Part shown: one piece after another, positions 25,209 through 34,906 of the stretch
Layout: the number at the start of each line of letters is the position of its first letter
Numbering within the stretch: the stretch's first letter is position 1
Source of the DNA: Porticoccaceae bacterium
Lineage (GTDB): Bacteria; Pseudomonadota; Gammaproteobacteria; Pseudomonadales; Porticoccaceae
DNA: 64,000 nt
Assembly: GCA_018069525.1 (NCBI GenBank)
Contig: JAGPUQ010000027.1
Coordinates: 1-64,000 of the forward strand
Direction: 5' to 3'
Program-made: the position numbers and the translations under genes
Notes under the pieces: model-generated
The model's input: the letters and a program-made list of their open reading frames with translations, nothing else
The model's database searches: none
Told to the model about the DNA's origin: nothing

Positions 25209-26345
25209 TTAACCTGCCTGCTCCACAAAACTAAGTAAGTCACTGCCCACGGCTTCGCGACGCCAGCCCTGAGCAAGCACTGCTGGCAGCTCAACGGTGC
25301 CGGCTTCTTTGCTTCTCGCCAGGCTCTCCAGCGCAACGCGCTTAGCCAGTATTTCGGGCGCCATTTGTCGGGCTTCAGCGGCATTATTTAGCCACTCGCG
25401 AAAGTCCTTAATCAATTGACGTACTTCTTTACTGGGCGGCTGTGGAAAAGCCTCGGGATAGGTTTCACTGTTGTCGCTCACACTCGCGCTTAGCGCCAGA
25501 AGTTGATCGCCGTACTGCCGCACCACACGGTGACGCACCTCCTCTAATTGCTTTAGGGCCGATATATCATCCGGTTGTTGCTGAGCAATCTCTAAAAATT
25601 CTTTATCAGCAACGATATGCCCTCGCGGTTTATTACACGCCCGCGCCTCGGTTTCGCGCCAACCCGCCAACACCTGCAATATCGCCAGGCTGCGAGGGTC
25701 GAGGCGACCGGCGCCTTTGATGCGACGGTATTGTTGTTCGTCCGGAGTACGTTGGGTCGCTGCCGATAATAAATTTTGCATTTCTTCGGCAAGCCAATGG
25801 CTGCGCCCCAAAGTTTCTGCGTCAGCTACCAAACGCTGATACACCGGCAATAAATAATGCACATCTTCCGCTGCATATTGATGCTGAGAAGCACTCAGCG
25901 GGCGCTGCAACCAGTCGGAACGGGTTTCGTGTTTATCCAACTCCACATCCAACAGGCTTTTTACTAACTTGCTGTAACCGAGAGAAAACCCGTGGCCAGT
26001 CATCGCCGCTGCAATCTGGGTATCGTAAAGGGCGACAGGCAGACAACCAAAAGCCATCTGTAATACTTCCAAATCTTCCGAACAGGAATGCAATACTTTC
26101 ACCACATCGGGATTGAGTAGCAGCGCCTTGATCGGCTCCACATCATCCACCCCCAGGGGATCAATCAACCAGACATTCTCACCATCGCAGAGCTGCAACA
26201 AGGCAAACTTTGGATAGAAGGTGTCGGTACGCATAAATTCGGTATCGAGGGCAATGGCAGGCGCAGCGGCCCACTGCTGAACGCATTCGCGCAAGCTGTC
26301 GTTATCGGCAATCACAATGGGAGTGGGCATAGCTTGTGCGAACAT
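25209..26345 (-). CDS. rnd: Ribonuclease D
   Basis: 3'-5' exoribonuclease that trims tRNA and other stable RNA 3' ends. The DEDD exonuclease domain shows IALDTEFMRTDTFYPKFALLQL (Exo I), VKVLHSCSEDLEVL (Exo II) and HQYAAEDVHYLLPVY (Exo III). An HRDC domain follows at about 215-290 (LAILQVLAGWRETEARACNKPRGHI). 378 aa is normal. An internal Met at residue 6 is an alternative start; neither has a clear ribosome-binding site. First gene of the rnd-ycgL-ycgN operon. Confidence 0.95.
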   Translation of the reverse strand: MFAQAMPTPIVIADNDSLRECVQQWAAAPAIALDTEFMRTDTFYPKFALLQLCDGENVWLIDPLGVDDVEPIKALLLNPDVVKVLHSCSEDLEVLQMAFGCLPVALYDTQIAAAMTGHGFSLGYSKLVKSLLDVELDKHETRSDWLQRPLSASQHQYAAEDVHYLLPVYQRLVADAETLGRSHWLAEEMQNLLSAATQRTPDEQQYRRIKGAGRLDPRSLAILQVLAGWRETEARACNKPRGHIVADKEFLEIAQQQPDDISALKQLEEVRHRVVRQYGDQLLALSASVSDNSETYPEAFPQPPSKEVRQLIKDFREWLNNAAEARQMAPEILAKRVALESLARSKEAGTVELPAVLAQGWRREAVGSDLLSFVEQAG

Positions 26346-26402
26346 TAATATTGGCCTAGTTTTTCGATATCAGTTAAGCAATAACTTTAGTATCGATGTA
26401 TG

Positions 26403-26430
26403 GATTTAAGGGTTCCCGTTTAAGGGCTTC
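26403..26430. repeat. 14-bp tandem repeat, two copies
   Basis: GATTTAAGGGTTCC at 26403-26416 and CGTTTAAGGGCTTC at 26417-26430, between recR and rnd; a decayed third copy runs into the recR stop. Confidence 0.65.
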
Positions 26431-26433
26431 GCG

Positions 26434-27027
26434 CTAAAGTCGCTTACGGGAAGAAAACGCATGTAGCAGAGTACTGCCATCGACATATTCTAATTCGCCA
26501 CCCAGAGGCACACCGTGGGCGATGCGGCTGACCTGAACACCCAGAGCAAGCGCTCGCTCGCCGATAAAATGTGCGGTCGCCTCGCCTTCTACCGTCAGGT
26601 TAGTGGCCAGAATCAGCTCTTCAATATCTTCGTCGCTGAGCCGCTGTAGTAATTGGTCGATGCCAATTTCAGCCGGGCCAATGCCATCAATCGGCGACAG
26701 ATGCCCGAGTAACACGAAATAACGTCCCCGGTAACTCCCGGACTGCTCAATCGCGAATAAATCTGCCGGTGTCTCCACCACGCAGAGCTGGCGTTGCTCG
26801 CGTCGGTGATTCCCGCAAATTTCGCACTCTTTAGTTTCAGAGAAAATACGACACAATTCGCAGCGCCCAATTTTTTCTGCGGCGTTGGCAATTGCGTTGG
26901 CTAAGCGGCTGGCAGACTTGCGATCGCGCTCCAGCAAGTGCAGGGCCATACGCTGAGCCGACTTAGGGCCGACTCCGGGCAGGCAACGTAAGGAGTCGAT
27001 TAATTCATCGATAACTTTGCCAAACAT
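26434..27027 (-). CDS. recR: Recombination mediator RecR
   Basis: 197 aa; with RecO and RecF it loads RecA at gaps. The helix-hairpin-helix is [20 protein letters not shown], the C4 zinc finger is [17 protein letters not shown], and the Toprim domain runs from [17 protein letters not shown] to [16 protein letters not shown], ending in a Walker-like [17 protein letters not shown]. It follows ybaB by 3 bp in the conserved dnaX-ybaB-recR operon. Confidence 0.97.
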   Translation of the reverse strand: MFGKVIDELIDSLRCLPGVGPKSAQRMALHLLERDRKSASRLANAIANAAEKIGRCELCRIFSETKECEICGNHRREQRQLCVVETPADLFAIEQSGSYRGRYFVLLGHLSPIDGIGPAEIGIDQLLQRLSDEDIEELILATNLTVEGEATAHFIGERALALGVQVSRIAHGVPLGGELEYVDGSTLLHAFSSRKRL

Positions 27028-27030
27028 AAG

Positions 27031-27366
27031 CTAGAACGGCATCTTAAAGCCGGGGGGTAGCTGCATACCTTCAGTAAGGTTACCCATGACATCTTTTTGT
27101 TGTCGCTCAACTTTGCGCACGGCATCGTTGACTGCGGCGGCAAGCAAATCTTCCAGCACTTCTTTATCTTCCGTTAAAGTACTCTCACCAAATAAGCTGG
27201 GATCGATAGTCACCTTGCGCACATCGTGGCGACCGGTCATCACTACCTTAACCATACCCGCACCAGATTCCCCGGTGACTTCAGTCTCGGCGGCCTCCGC
27301 CTGTAGCTTCTGCATTTTTTCCTGCATCTGCTGAGCTTGCTTCATTAAATCATTCAAACCTTCCAT
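27031..27366 (-). CDS. ybaB: YbaB/EbfC nucleoid-associated protein
   Basis: 111 aa. The helical start [19 protein letters not shown], the central [19 protein letters not shown] and [15 protein letters not shown] are characteristic. A dimeric DNA-binding protein. It lies 5 bp after dnaX. Confidence 0.96.
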   Translation of the reverse strand: MEGLNDLMKQAQQMQEKMQKLQAEAAETEVTGESGAGMVKVVMTGRHDVRKVTIDPSLFGESTLTEDKEVLEDLLAAAVNDAVRKVERQQKDVMGNLTEGMQLPPGFKMPF

Positions 27367-27371
27367 CGCTC

Positions 27372-29273
27372 TTATTCCTCCAAAGGTAAAATGGTATCTT
27401 CTAGTAACTCGCCGTTAAAACGCTCTATCAGCGTATTCACCACGGGGTCCTCCCGCATGGTTTTAATGGCGGCCTGTTGCCGTTCGTATTGCTCGCGCTC
27501 CCGGGCTGCTCGCGGGGTTTCCGCTGCGGTCTCACCGGGCGCTGGAGTAATCTTCGCTCGGTCTATGTTGACCGTAAGCGACTCGCCGAAATACGCAACC
27601 AGAGCCGTTTCCAGACGTTCCCGGTGGCCCTCGTCGTAGAGTGCGTCGTTATCGGCGTCGAGTCGAAACCACAGCTCCGCGCCCTGCCGTTTAATTAAAA
27701 TTAAATTCGCTGCGGTGTTTTCAATGATACCACCCAGGGCCAGGCCGCTATACACCGCGCGCCAGTGCTCGGGGCTGAATTCGGCCAGAGCAATAGGCTC
27801 TAACTTCGACTCTAACTTCGGTGCTAATTTCGGATCGGGTTCGGTACTGTTGGCGACTGTTGCTGTTTCTGGGCTAGGGCCTGGGCTTAAACTCGGCCTT
27901 GCAGTTGAAGTCTCAGTCTTGGGTGGCGCTTCCGCGATGCTCTCTAGCTTATCTAACTTATCTAACTTATCTAGCGTGCTGGTAGCTGGCGCGCTGAATT
28001 GGGAGCTCCCGGATTGAGAACCACCAGTATTAGCCTCGGCATCCACATATGAATCCAGTGGGGGTAGCTCTGCCGAGCTGGCGTCCGGGTTGGCCCCGGA
28101 CCCTTCAGACTTTTTTACCGGTTCCGGCGTCTCCCCGACCGCTGGTTTCACTACTGCACCCGCGCCAGCTGTAACCGCAGCCGTGCCCGCCATCGGTTCA
28201 AACGCCAACTGTCGCAGTAAAATCATTTCAAAGCCGGTACGCGGCTCACCGGCATAGGGCAAGTCGCGACGCCCCAGTAAACAAATTTGATAAAACAGTT
28301 GTACGTCTTCCCGGCTCAAACTATTGGCCAGCGCTAATAACTCGACGGCATTACCACCGTGGGTATCCAGTGCTTCGGGTACGGCCTGCGCCACGGCAAC
28401 CTGATGCCAAACCCCGACCATATCCGCCAGCGCTGCGGCGTAATCCGGTGAGTGTTCCGCCAGATCATCCACCAGCCGCAATACTTCAACCCCGTCTCTT
28501 GCCGCCAGGGCTCGACAAATATCCAGCACCGTGGAGCGATCAATGGTGCCGAGCATGGCACTGACCTCACCTTCCACCACCGTGCCGTTACCGTGGGCAA
28601 TGGCCTGATCGGTAAGGCTTAGCGCATCGCGCATACTGCCGCTGGCGGCTCGCGCCAAAGCCCAGAGTGCGGCTTCCTCAAAGGGGATATTTTCCTCTTT
28701 AAGCACCATGCTCAGGTGTTCGACAATGCGCTCGGGAGAGAGATTCTTGAGATTAAACTGCAAGCAGCGCGACAAAATCGTGGCGGGAAGTTTCTGCGGC
28801 TCGGTGGTCGCCAACAAAAATTTAACGTGGGGCGGTGGTTCTTCGAGGGTTTTTAACAAAGCATTGAAACTATGCCCCGATAACATATGAACTTCATCGA
28901 TCAAGTAGACCTTGAAGCGGCCTCGAGTCGGCGCGTATTGCACGTTGTCGAGTAATTCCCGGGTATCTTCAACCTTGGTGCGTGACGCCGCATCCACTTC
29001 GATCAAATCGACAAAACGGCCCTCGGCGATTTCCATACAGGAACCGCAGGTACCACAGGGTTTGGAACTGACGCCAAGATCGCAATTCAGGCACTTGGCG
29101 AGAATCCGCGCGATGGTAGTTTTGCCCACACCTCGGGTGCCGGTAAACAGATAGGCGTGATGGAGACGGTCATTATCGAGTGCATTGACCAGGGCCTTGA
29201 GCACATGCTCCTGACCGGCCATTTCGTCAAAATAACGGGGTCGCCACTTACGAGCGAGCACCTGATAGCTCAT
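27372..29273 (-). CDS. dnaX: DNA polymerase III subunit tau/gamma
   Basis: Clamp-loader ATPase; tau (633 aa) also ties polymerase cores together. Walker A is [16 protein letters not shown], a C4 zinc module is [16 protein letters not shown], Walker B is [11 protein letters not shown] and sensor/SRC is LSRCLQFNL. Residues 365-500 are a Pro/Ser/Glu-rich linker with small duplications ([12 protein letters not shown]), then the tau C-terminal domains. A frameshift signal at codon 388 (28083-28116) should produce a gamma form of about 389 aa ending ...VKKV. Upstream lies 4.5S RNA, transcribed in the same direction. Confidence 0.97.
   Translation of the reverse strand: MSYQVLARKWRPRYFDEMAGQEHVLKALVNALDNDRLHHAYLFTGTRGVGKTTIARILAKCLNCDLGVSSKPCGTCGSCMEIAEGRFVDLIEVDAASRTKVEDTRELLDNVQYAPTRGRFKVYLIDEVHMLSGHSFNALLKTLEEPPPHVKFLLATTEPQKLPATILSRCLQFNLKNLSPERIVEHLSMVLKEENIPFEEAALWALARAASGSMRDALSLTDQAIAHGNGTVVEGEVSAMLGTIDRSTVLDICRALAARDGVEVLRLVDDLAEHSPDYAAALADMVGVWHQVAVAQAVPEALDTHGGNAVELLALANSLSREDVQLFYQICLLGRRDLPYAGEPRTGFEMILLRQLAFEPMAGTAAVTAGAGAVVKPAVGETPEPVKKSEGSGANPDASSAELPPLDSYVDAEANTGGSQSGSSQFSAPATSTLDKLDKLDKLESIAEAPPKTETSTARPSLSPGPSPETATVANSTEPDPKLAPKLESKLEPIALAEFSPEHWRAVYSGLALGGIIENTAANLILIKRQGAELWFRLDADNDALYDEGHRERLETALVAYFGESLTVNIDRAKITPAPGETAAETPRAAREREQYERQQAAIKTMREDPVVNTLIERFNGELLEDTILPLEE
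28083..28116 (-). promoter_or_regulatory. Programmed -1 ribosomal frameshift signal in dnaX
   Basis: On the mRNA strand the in-phase slippery heptamer A AAA AAG is at 28116-28110. After slipping back one base the next codons are GTC TGA, an immediate stop. Eight bases further on, GTCCGGG (28101-28095) pairs perfectly with CCCGGAC (28089-28083) around a GCCAA loop. A Shine-Dalgarno-like GGGGAGA lies about 14 bases upstream of the A-run. This is the same set of elements as in E. coli dnaX. Confidence 0.88.
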
Positions 29274-29408
29274 GGGATTAACCTACACTGGGACATTGCC
29301 GGACATTACCGCTGGCCAAAAAGGCCATTGTAATCCATTACGGCGAAGAAACATTAGCCTTCGCCGCAAGTGAGTAGGTTCAGAGGGAAAATATACAGAA
29401 AGATTGGA
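29274..29408. other. Spacer between dnaX and the 4.5S RNA gene
   Basis: No gene. It has a perfect 8-bp inverted repeat CGGCGAAG/CTTCGCCG (29341-29348, 29359-29366) with a 10-nt loop, and a short GGCC/GGCC hairpin. Neither has a proper T-run, so processing or read-through from ffs into dnaX is possible. Confidence 0.5.
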
Positions 29409-29518
29409 GGTGACCCCTGCCAGCAGACCCCGGCACGCGAAGTCATTGCTACCGTTGCTCCCTTCCAGGCCTGGCGGAGTTCACAATTGTTCACTGCGGG
29501 AAACCGACAGGGGCCACC
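29409..29518 (-). ncRNA. ffs: 4.5S RNA of the signal recognition particle
   Basis: About 110 nt. The conserved SRP domain IV tip is CAGGCCTGGAAGGGAGCA on the minus strand, followed by ACGGTAGC. The ends pair: GGTGGCCCCTGTCGG with CTGGCAGGGGTCACC. It binds Ffh to target membrane proteins. Placement just upstream of dnaX is common in relatives. The exact ends are inferred from the closing helix. Confidence 0.93.
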
Positions 29519-29531
29519 ATTACGGGCGCGG

Positions 29532-29560
29532 ATTATCCGGGCTTGGCCCCAGCAATGCAA
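29532..29560 (-). promoter_or_regulatory. Predicted promoter of ffs
   Basis: Minus-strand TTGCAT (29555-29560), exactly 17 bp, GATAAT (29532-29537), then a GC-only CCGCGCCC discriminator and the RNA start about 13 bases later. A GC-rich discriminator fits a stringently controlled stable RNA. Confidence 0.65.
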
Positions 29561-29637
29561 CCTGTAGCCCCGGCCTTTTGTCCGCAGCCGCTGTCCGGTA
29601 CTATCCATCATTCGATTTATTAGTAGCTCAGCCACAC

Positions 29638-31356
29638 ATGGATGCCGATAACAACAAAATGCTCGCAACTAAAGCCCAGACCTTATTCCACCCCATCGGT
29701 TTTTTCCAGAGCATGCTTTCCCAGCTCACTCTTTCCCAAAGTATGCCCCGCTTACTACTCGTCGTATTGGCCGCACTGGCGCTGGTCGCCTGCGGTGACC
29801 GGGAAAGTAATATCGAAGCCGGCAACCGGGAGCAAATTCTGCACTGGGGCAACGGCTCCGAACCCCAGGAACTCGACCCCCACATTGTTACCGGCGTGCC
29901 CGAACACCATATTATCGTCGCCCTGCTCGAAGGTCTGGTCGCCAAAGATCCAGCCACCTTAGAGCCTATTCCAGCGGCAGCCGAACGCTGGGAGATCAAC
30001 GCTGAAGGCACCGTTTACACCTTTTATCTGCGGGAGAACGCCCGTTGGTCTAACGGCGACCCGGTGACCGCCGAGGACTTTGTCTGGTCCTGGTGGCGCG
30101 GCCTGCAACCGTCCCTGGGCAACCTTTACAACTATATGTACTTCCCCATTCTCAATGCCGAGGCCTACGCCACCGGCAAGCTCGACGACTTTGAGCCGGT
30201 GGGCGTGAAGGCGCTGGATGCACATACCCTGCAAGTCACCCTGGCCAATCCCACCCCGTATTTTCTGCAATTACTCGACCACTACAGTATGTTCCCGGTG
30301 CACCGCGCCACGATTGAACAATTCGGCAACCCCGCCGAGCGCGGCAGCCGTTGGACCCGGGCCGGTAATTTTGTCGGCAACGGCCCCTTTGTACTTAGCC
30401 AGTGGGATCTCAACCGAGTAGTAGCCGTGACGAAAAATCCCAACTATTGGGATGCGACCCAGGTCAAACTCAAGGGCATACGTTTTTATCCCACCGAAAA
30501 CGCCTCAACCGAAGAGCGCATGTTTCGCGCCGGGCAATTGCACGTCACCGGCTCACTGCCCTCCGATAAAATTGCTGTCTACAAAGACAAGGCACCGGAG
30601 CATCTGCGAATTTCTCCGTATCTGGGCACCTATTTTTATCGCATTAATACTACCGTGCCACAACTCAAAGACAAACGAGTGCGACGCGCGCTGGCGATGA
30701 GTATCGACCGCAAACAAATTGTTGAGCGGATTACCAAGGGCGGACAAATCCCGGCCTACGCCTTTACTCCGACCAACACTCTGGGCTATACCGCCGAAGA
30801 TGGTTTCAACTTTGATCCTGAAGCCGCAAGGGCCTTACTGGCAGAAGCCGGATACCCCAACGGGGAAGGCTTTCCCACCACGGAAATTCTCTACAACACC
30901 AGCGAGGGCCATCGCAAACTCGCGGTTGCCGTGCAGCAAATGTGGAAGCGGGAACTCAATATCGACATCACCCTCAACAATCAGGACTGGAAGGTGTATC
31001 TCGACAGCGAAAGCTCCGGCAATTTTCAGATTTCCCGCGCCGGCTGGATTGGCGACTACGTCGACCCCAACACTTTTTTAGATATGTGGATAAAAGACGG
31101 CGGCAACAATCGCACCGGCTGGAGTGATCCCCGTTACGACGACCTGGTACTAAATAAATCCCCTGCCGCTGCTGTTCGCGAAGAACGCTATCGCCATTTT
31201 CGTGAAGCCGAAGCCATTTTGCTGGATGAACTGCCGATTATCCCGGTGTATTTCTATACCAGCGTTCACTTAACCCACCACAGTGTCAAAGGTATGCCCG
31301 GCAACCTGCTCGACTACGCCCTGTACAAACGCATCTACCTGCAAGCGGGCGAATAA
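29638..31356 (+). CDS. Oligopeptide ABC transporter substrate-binding lipoprotein (OppA-like)
   Basis: Periplasmic SBP family 5 protein that captures peptides. A lipobox (LAALALVACGD) follows a hydrophobic stretch beginning MPRLLLVVL. Then come HWGNGSEPQELDPHIVTG, FYLRENARWSNGDPVTAEDFVWSW and SMFPVHRATIEQFG, all typical of OppA/DppA. The open frame extends left to 29404, but that part lies over the 4.5S RNA gene and is not real. Candidate starts are ATGs at 29638, 29659, 29713 and 29743; none has a good ribosome-binding site. The last gives the most standard signal peptide, so mature length is about 520 aa either way. First gene of a four-gene importer operon. Confidence 0.92.
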   Translation: MDADNNKMLATKAQTLFHPIGFFQSMLSQLTLSQSMPRLLLVVLAALALVACGDRESNIEAGNREQILHWGNGSEPQELDPHIVTGVPEHHIIVALLEGLVAKDPATLEPIPAAAERWEINAEGTVYTFYLRENARWSNGDPVTAEDFVWSWWRGLQPSLGNLYNYMYFPILNAEAYATGKLDDFEPVGVKALDAHTLQVTLANPTPYFLQLLDHYSMFPVHRATIEQFGNPAERGSRWTRAGNFVGNGPFVLSQWDLNRVVAVTKNPNYWDATQVKLKGIRFYPTENASTEERMFRAGQLHVTGSLPSDKIAVYKDKAPEHLRISPYLGTYFYRINTTVPQLKDKRVRRALAMSIDRKQIVERITKGGQIPAYAFTPTNTLGYTAEDGFNFDPEAARALLAEAGYPNGEGFPTTEILYNTSEGHRKLAVAVQQMWKRELNIDITLNNQDWKVYLDSESSGNFQISRAGWIGDYVDPNTFLDMWIKDGGNNRTGWSDPRYDDLVLNKSPAAAVREERYRHFREAEAILLDELPIIPVYFYTSVHLTHHSVKGMPGNLLDYALYKRIYLQAGE

Positions 31357-31358
31357 GT

Positions 31359-32312
31359 ATGGGCCGCTTTATTTTAAATCGATTATTACAGGCCATCCCG
31401 GTGTTACTGGTAGTTATTACAGTAACGTTTTTTTTGGTGCGACTGGCACCCGGCGGGCCTTTTAGCGCGGAAAAAGCCGTACCACCGGAAGTCCTTAAAG
31501 CCCTGGAAATAAAGTACCAGCTCGACCAACCGGTGATCATGCAATACTTTAGTTACCTCGGCGATTTGTTACAGGGTGATTTTGGGCCGTCGTTTAAATA
31601 TCCCGGGCGCAGTGTCAGCGAATTAATTTTTTCGGGATTACCCACCACCGCAGAACTCGGCATCTACGCATTATTAATTTCAATGCTCCTGGGCACCGCC
31701 GCCGGGGTCGTCGCGGCGCTCAAACCCAATAGCGCGCAAGATTATATTCCCATGTCTACGGCGATGATCGGCATTTGCCTGCCCTCGTTTTTATTGGGCC
31801 CCGTGCTGATGTTAATTTTTGGTATTGGTCTGGAATGGGTGCCGGTCTCCGGCTGGGGCAATATTCCCGGCGACAAAATTTTACCTGCCTTAACTTTAGC
31901 CTCTGGCTATACCGCCTATGTGGCGCGGCTGTCGCGGGGTGGAATGTTAGAGGTCATGTCCCAGGACTATATTCGCACCGCCCGCGCCAAGGGCTTACCG
32001 GAATGGGTGGTGGTGTTAAAACACGGTTTGCGCGGCGGCATCATTCCCGTAGTGGCCTTCGCTGGCCCGGCCTTTGCCGGATTATTAAGCGGCTCCTTTG
32101 TGGTGGAAACCATTTTTCAAATTCCCGGCCTTGGTCGCTTTTATGTGCAGGCCGCATTTAATCGCGACTACACCGTAATTATGGGCACCACGGTATTTTT
32201 CGCCACGCTGATTATTGTGTTTAATTTACTCTCCGATATTGCGGTGGCCTGGCTGAATCCGAAACTGCGCGGTCGCCAACAAGGATCTATTCAGTCCGGA
32301 GCCAACGAATGA
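31359..32312 (+). CDS. Oligopeptide ABC transporter permease (OppB-like)
   Basis: 317 aa with six membrane segments, the N-terminal MGRFILNRLLQAIPVLLVV start of OppB/DppB proteins, and the EAA loop near SQDYIRTARAKGLPEWVVVLKHGLR that contacts the ATPase. The ending LLSDIAVAWLNPKLR is typical. It lies two bases after the binding-protein gene and overlaps the next permease by four bases (ATGA). Confidence 0.95.
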   Translation: MGRFILNRLLQAIPVLLVVITVTFFLVRLAPGGPFSAEKAVPPEVLKALEIKYQLDQPVIMQYFSYLGDLLQGDFGPSFKYPGRSVSELIFSGLPTTAELGIYALLISMLLGTAAGVVAALKPNSAQDYIPMSTAMIGICLPSFLLGPVLMLIFGIGLEWVPVSGWGNIPGDKILPALTLASGYTAYVARLSRGGMLEVMSQDYIRTARAKGLPEWVVVLKHGLRGGIIPVVAFAGPAFAGLLSGSFVVETIFQIPGLGRFYVQAAFNRDYTVIMGTTVFFATLIIVFNLLSDIAVAWLNPKLRGRQQGSIQSGANE

Positions 32313-33220
32313 GCAGCCCCGGATCTACCGACATAGCCACCAACCTGAACGCGGAAGTACACGACGCCGAACAGGGCACTTCCCTCTGGCAGGATGCCTG
32401 GCATCGGCTACGTAAAAACAAAATGGCCCTGGCCGGATTATTCGTGCTGATACTGCTCTCCCTACTGGCTTTGCTCACGCCCTGGATCGCACCCTACGGT
32501 TACGAAGATCAGGACTTACTACTCGGCCCCACCCCACCCTCCGCCGCACACTGGCTGGGCACTGACACTCTGGGTCGCGATCTACTCACCCGCATCCTCT
32601 ACGGCGGCCGCGTATCACTGGCAGTGGGCTTTATCGCCACCGCGGTCGCACTAGTGATCGGCGTACTTTACGGCACCATCGCCGGTTATTTAGGTGGGCG
32701 TGTCGATGCGACGATGATGCGCTTAGTGGACATTCTCTACGCCCTGCCCTTTATGATTTTTATTATTTTGCTGATGGTTATTTTTGGCCGCAATATTTTA
32801 TTGTTATTTTTTGCCATTGGCGCGGTGGAATGGCTGACCATGGCGCGCATTGTCCGCGGGCAAGTGCAATCGCTACGGCAACAGGAATTTGTCGAGGCAG
32901 CAGTGTCCCTGGGCTTATCCCCGTGGCGTATTATGCGTCGCCATTTGATTCCCAATGCCCTGGGCCCGGTGATTGTTTACACCACCTTGACCATTCCTAA
33001 CGTAATGCTGCTGGAAGCTTTTCTAAGTTTTCTCGGTCTCGGTATTCAGCCCCCACAGAGTTCCTGGGGCGTATTAATTTCCTACGGCGTCGAAACCATG
33101 GAGGAATATCCCTGGCTGCTAATTTTTCCCGGATTAGTTTTATCCATTACTTTATTTGCGCTGAATTTTCTCGGCGACGGTCTGCGCGATGCCCTCGATC
33201 CTCGCGCCTCCAAAGATTAA
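32309..33220 (+). CDS. Oligopeptide ABC transporter permease (OppC-like)
   Basis: 303 aa. The N-terminal WHRLRKNKMALAGLFVLILLSLLALL helix, PSAAHWLGTDTLGRDLLTRILYGGRVSL, and the EAA loop QEFVEAAVSLGLSPWRIMRRHLIPN identify an OppC/DppC permease. GDGLRDALDPR at the C-terminus is the family ending. It pairs with the OppB-like permease to form the membrane channel. Confidence 0.96.
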   Translation: MSSPGSTDIATNLNAEVHDAEQGTSLWQDAWHRLRKNKMALAGLFVLILLSLLALLTPWIAPYGYEDQDLLLGPTPPSAAHWLGTDTLGRDLLTRILYGGRVSLAVGFIATAVALVIGVLYGTIAGYLGGRVDATMMRLVDILYALPFMIFIILLMVIFGRNILLLFFAIGAVEWLTMARIVRGQVQSLRQQEFVEAAVSLGLSPWRIMRRHLIPNALGPVIVYTTLTIPNVMLLEAFLSFLGLGIQPPQSSWGVLISYGVETMEEYPWLLIFPGLVLSITLFALNFLGDGLRDALDPRASKD

Positions 33221-33235
33221 CCCAAGGACTGATTA

Positions 33236-34888
33236 GTGAGTCTCCTTCAAGTCAATAATTTGAGCGTCTGGTTTTATACCCGCAACGGGGTAGTAAAGGC
33301 GGTGAACGACCTCAGCTTTTCCGTCAATGTCGGTCAGACCCTCGCCATTGTCGGCGAATCCGGCTCTGGGAAATCCGTGTGCTGTTATAGCTTACTCGGC
33401 TTGATCCCCTGCCCTCCGGGGCGTATCGAAAGCGGCACCGCTGATTTCGATGGCCAGGACTTACTCAGCTTGCCGATAAAACAATTACGTCAAATTCGCG
33501 GCCAGCACATCGCCACGATCTTTCAAGATCCGATGACCTGCCTCAACCCCTACCTCAGTATCGGCGAGCAATTAATTGAACCGCTGATCTACCATAAAAA
33601 TTGCTCGCGACACGAAGCCCGCGATCGGGCCATAGCCCTGCTCGAAGAGGTGGGTATTCAGCAAGCTCGCGGCCGCTTTAACAATTACCCCCACCAATTT
33701 TCCGGTGGCATGCGTCAACGGGTGATGATCGCCATGGCATTGATTGCCGAGCCGCGCCTGCTGATTGCCGACGAACCCACCACCGCACTGGACGTCACCA
33801 TTCAGGCGCAGATTTTGGAATTAATTGCCGAAATTCAACGCAAACGCAATCTGGCGATGATTTTTATCAGCCACGATCTCGCCGTAGTAAAAGATATTGC
33901 CGATCACATTGCGGTGATGAAAGACGGAGAGATTGTCGAGACCGGCCCGACAAAAAGCATTTTCGACGCACCGCAACACCACTACACCCGCGAGTTATTA
34001 GCGGCCATCCCCAGCGGCAGCAAACCAGAAAGCTCAACGGTAAGCAATACAGTAACAAGTAACCCACCGCTTATCGAAATCGAACATTTAAACACCTGGT
34101 TTGGCGGTAAAAATGCCATCGTAAAAGCCGTAGACGACATTAGCCTTAGCGTGGAGCGGGGTAAAATTCTCGGTGTGGTGGGCGAATCCGGCTCGGGCAA
34201 ATCCACGCTTGGCCGCTCTATTCTACAACTGGTGCGGCCCAGCTCTGGGGAGATACGCTACGACAATATCGAACTAACCACCCTCAAACCTCGCGCGCTC
34301 AAAACCTTGCGCCGCCGTATGCAAATGATTTTCCAGGACCCTTACGCTTCGTTAAACCCGCGCATGAGCGTATTCGACACCCTGGCGGAACCACTGCTCT
34401 ACCACGGTTTAGCGACGCGCAAAACCGTCACCCCACAAGTATTAGAACTAATGGACGATGTGGGTTTAGCTCACTCCGCCATTAAAAAATATCCCCACGA
34501 ATTTTCCGGCGGTCAACGCCAGCGCATCGCCATCGGTCGCGCTATTGCGGTAAAGCCCGAATTTATTGTGGCCGACGAACCCGTCTCCGCCCTCGACGTC
34601 ACCATCCAAAAACAAATTTTAGAACTAATCGAAAACCTGGTCGAAAAACACCAGCTCACCATGTTGTTTATTTCCCACGACCTGTCCGTGGTGCGCTATC
34701 TCTGCGACCGCATTGTGGTGATGCACAAAGGCAGGCTAGTAGAACAGGGCGACACCGAAACCATCTGGGCAAATCCGCAGGATGCCTATACCCAACAACT
34801 GCTATCGGCGATTCCGAGCCTCCAAGATCAGCAGCCTCGTTCTCGTCATCACGAGACAGGTGATAGTGGGAACCGGTCTTCTGAATAA
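33236..34888 (+). CDS. Oligopeptide ABC transporter, fused dual ATPase (OppD-OppF type)
   Basis: 550 aa carrying two complete ABC ATPases in tandem, as in YejF or GsiA. Domain 1 (about 5-255) has Walker A GESGSGKSVC, signature FSGGMRQR and Walker B LLIADEPTTALD. Domain 2 (about 280-530) has GESGSGKSTLG, FSGGQRQR and FIVADEPVSALD. The start is GTG at 33236 with AAGGA seven bases upstream. It supplies ATP-driven power to the two permeases and ends the operon. Confidence 0.95.
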   Translation: MSLLQVNNLSVWFYTRNGVVKAVNDLSFSVNVGQTLAIVGESGSGKSVCCYSLLGLIPCPPGRIESGTADFDGQDLLSLPIKQLRQIRGQHIATIFQDPMTCLNPYLSIGEQLIEPLIYHKNCSRHEARDRAIALLEEVGIQQARGRFNNYPHQFSGGMRQRVMIAMALIAEPRLLIADEPTTALDVTIQAQILELIAEIQRKRNLAMIFISHDLAVVKDIADHIAVMKDGEIVETGPTKSIFDAPQHHYTRELLAAIPSGSKPESSTVSNTVTSNPPLIEIEHLNTWFGGKNAIVKAVDDISLSVERGKILGVVGESGSGKSTLGRSILQLVRPSSGEIRYDNIELTTLKPRALKTLRRRMQMIFQDPYASLNPRMSVFDTLAEPLLYHGLATRKTVTPQVLELMDDVGLAHSAIKKYPHEFSGGQRQRIAIGRAIAVKPEFIVADEPVSALDVTIQKQILELIENLVEKHQLTMLFISHDLSVVRYLCDRIVVMHKGRLVEQGDTETIWANPQDAYTQQLLSAIPSLQDQQPRSRHHETGDSGNRSSE

Positions 34889-34906
34889 ACTATTAGAGGG
34901 TAATGC

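Noticed and set aside
28110-28116. A-run in dnaX as a sequencing error or frameshift mutation
   Set aside because: The frame continues into a normal tau C-terminus, and the -1 stop plus hairpin match a programmed signal.
29341-29366. 8-bp perfect hairpin downstream of ffs as a terminator
   Set aside because: No T-run on either strand; kept only as a spacer feature.
29404-29637. N-terminal 78 residues of the longest frame of the OppA-like gene
   Set aside because: They are translated from the 4.5S RNA gene and its promoter on the other strand, and the signal peptide begins further downstream.
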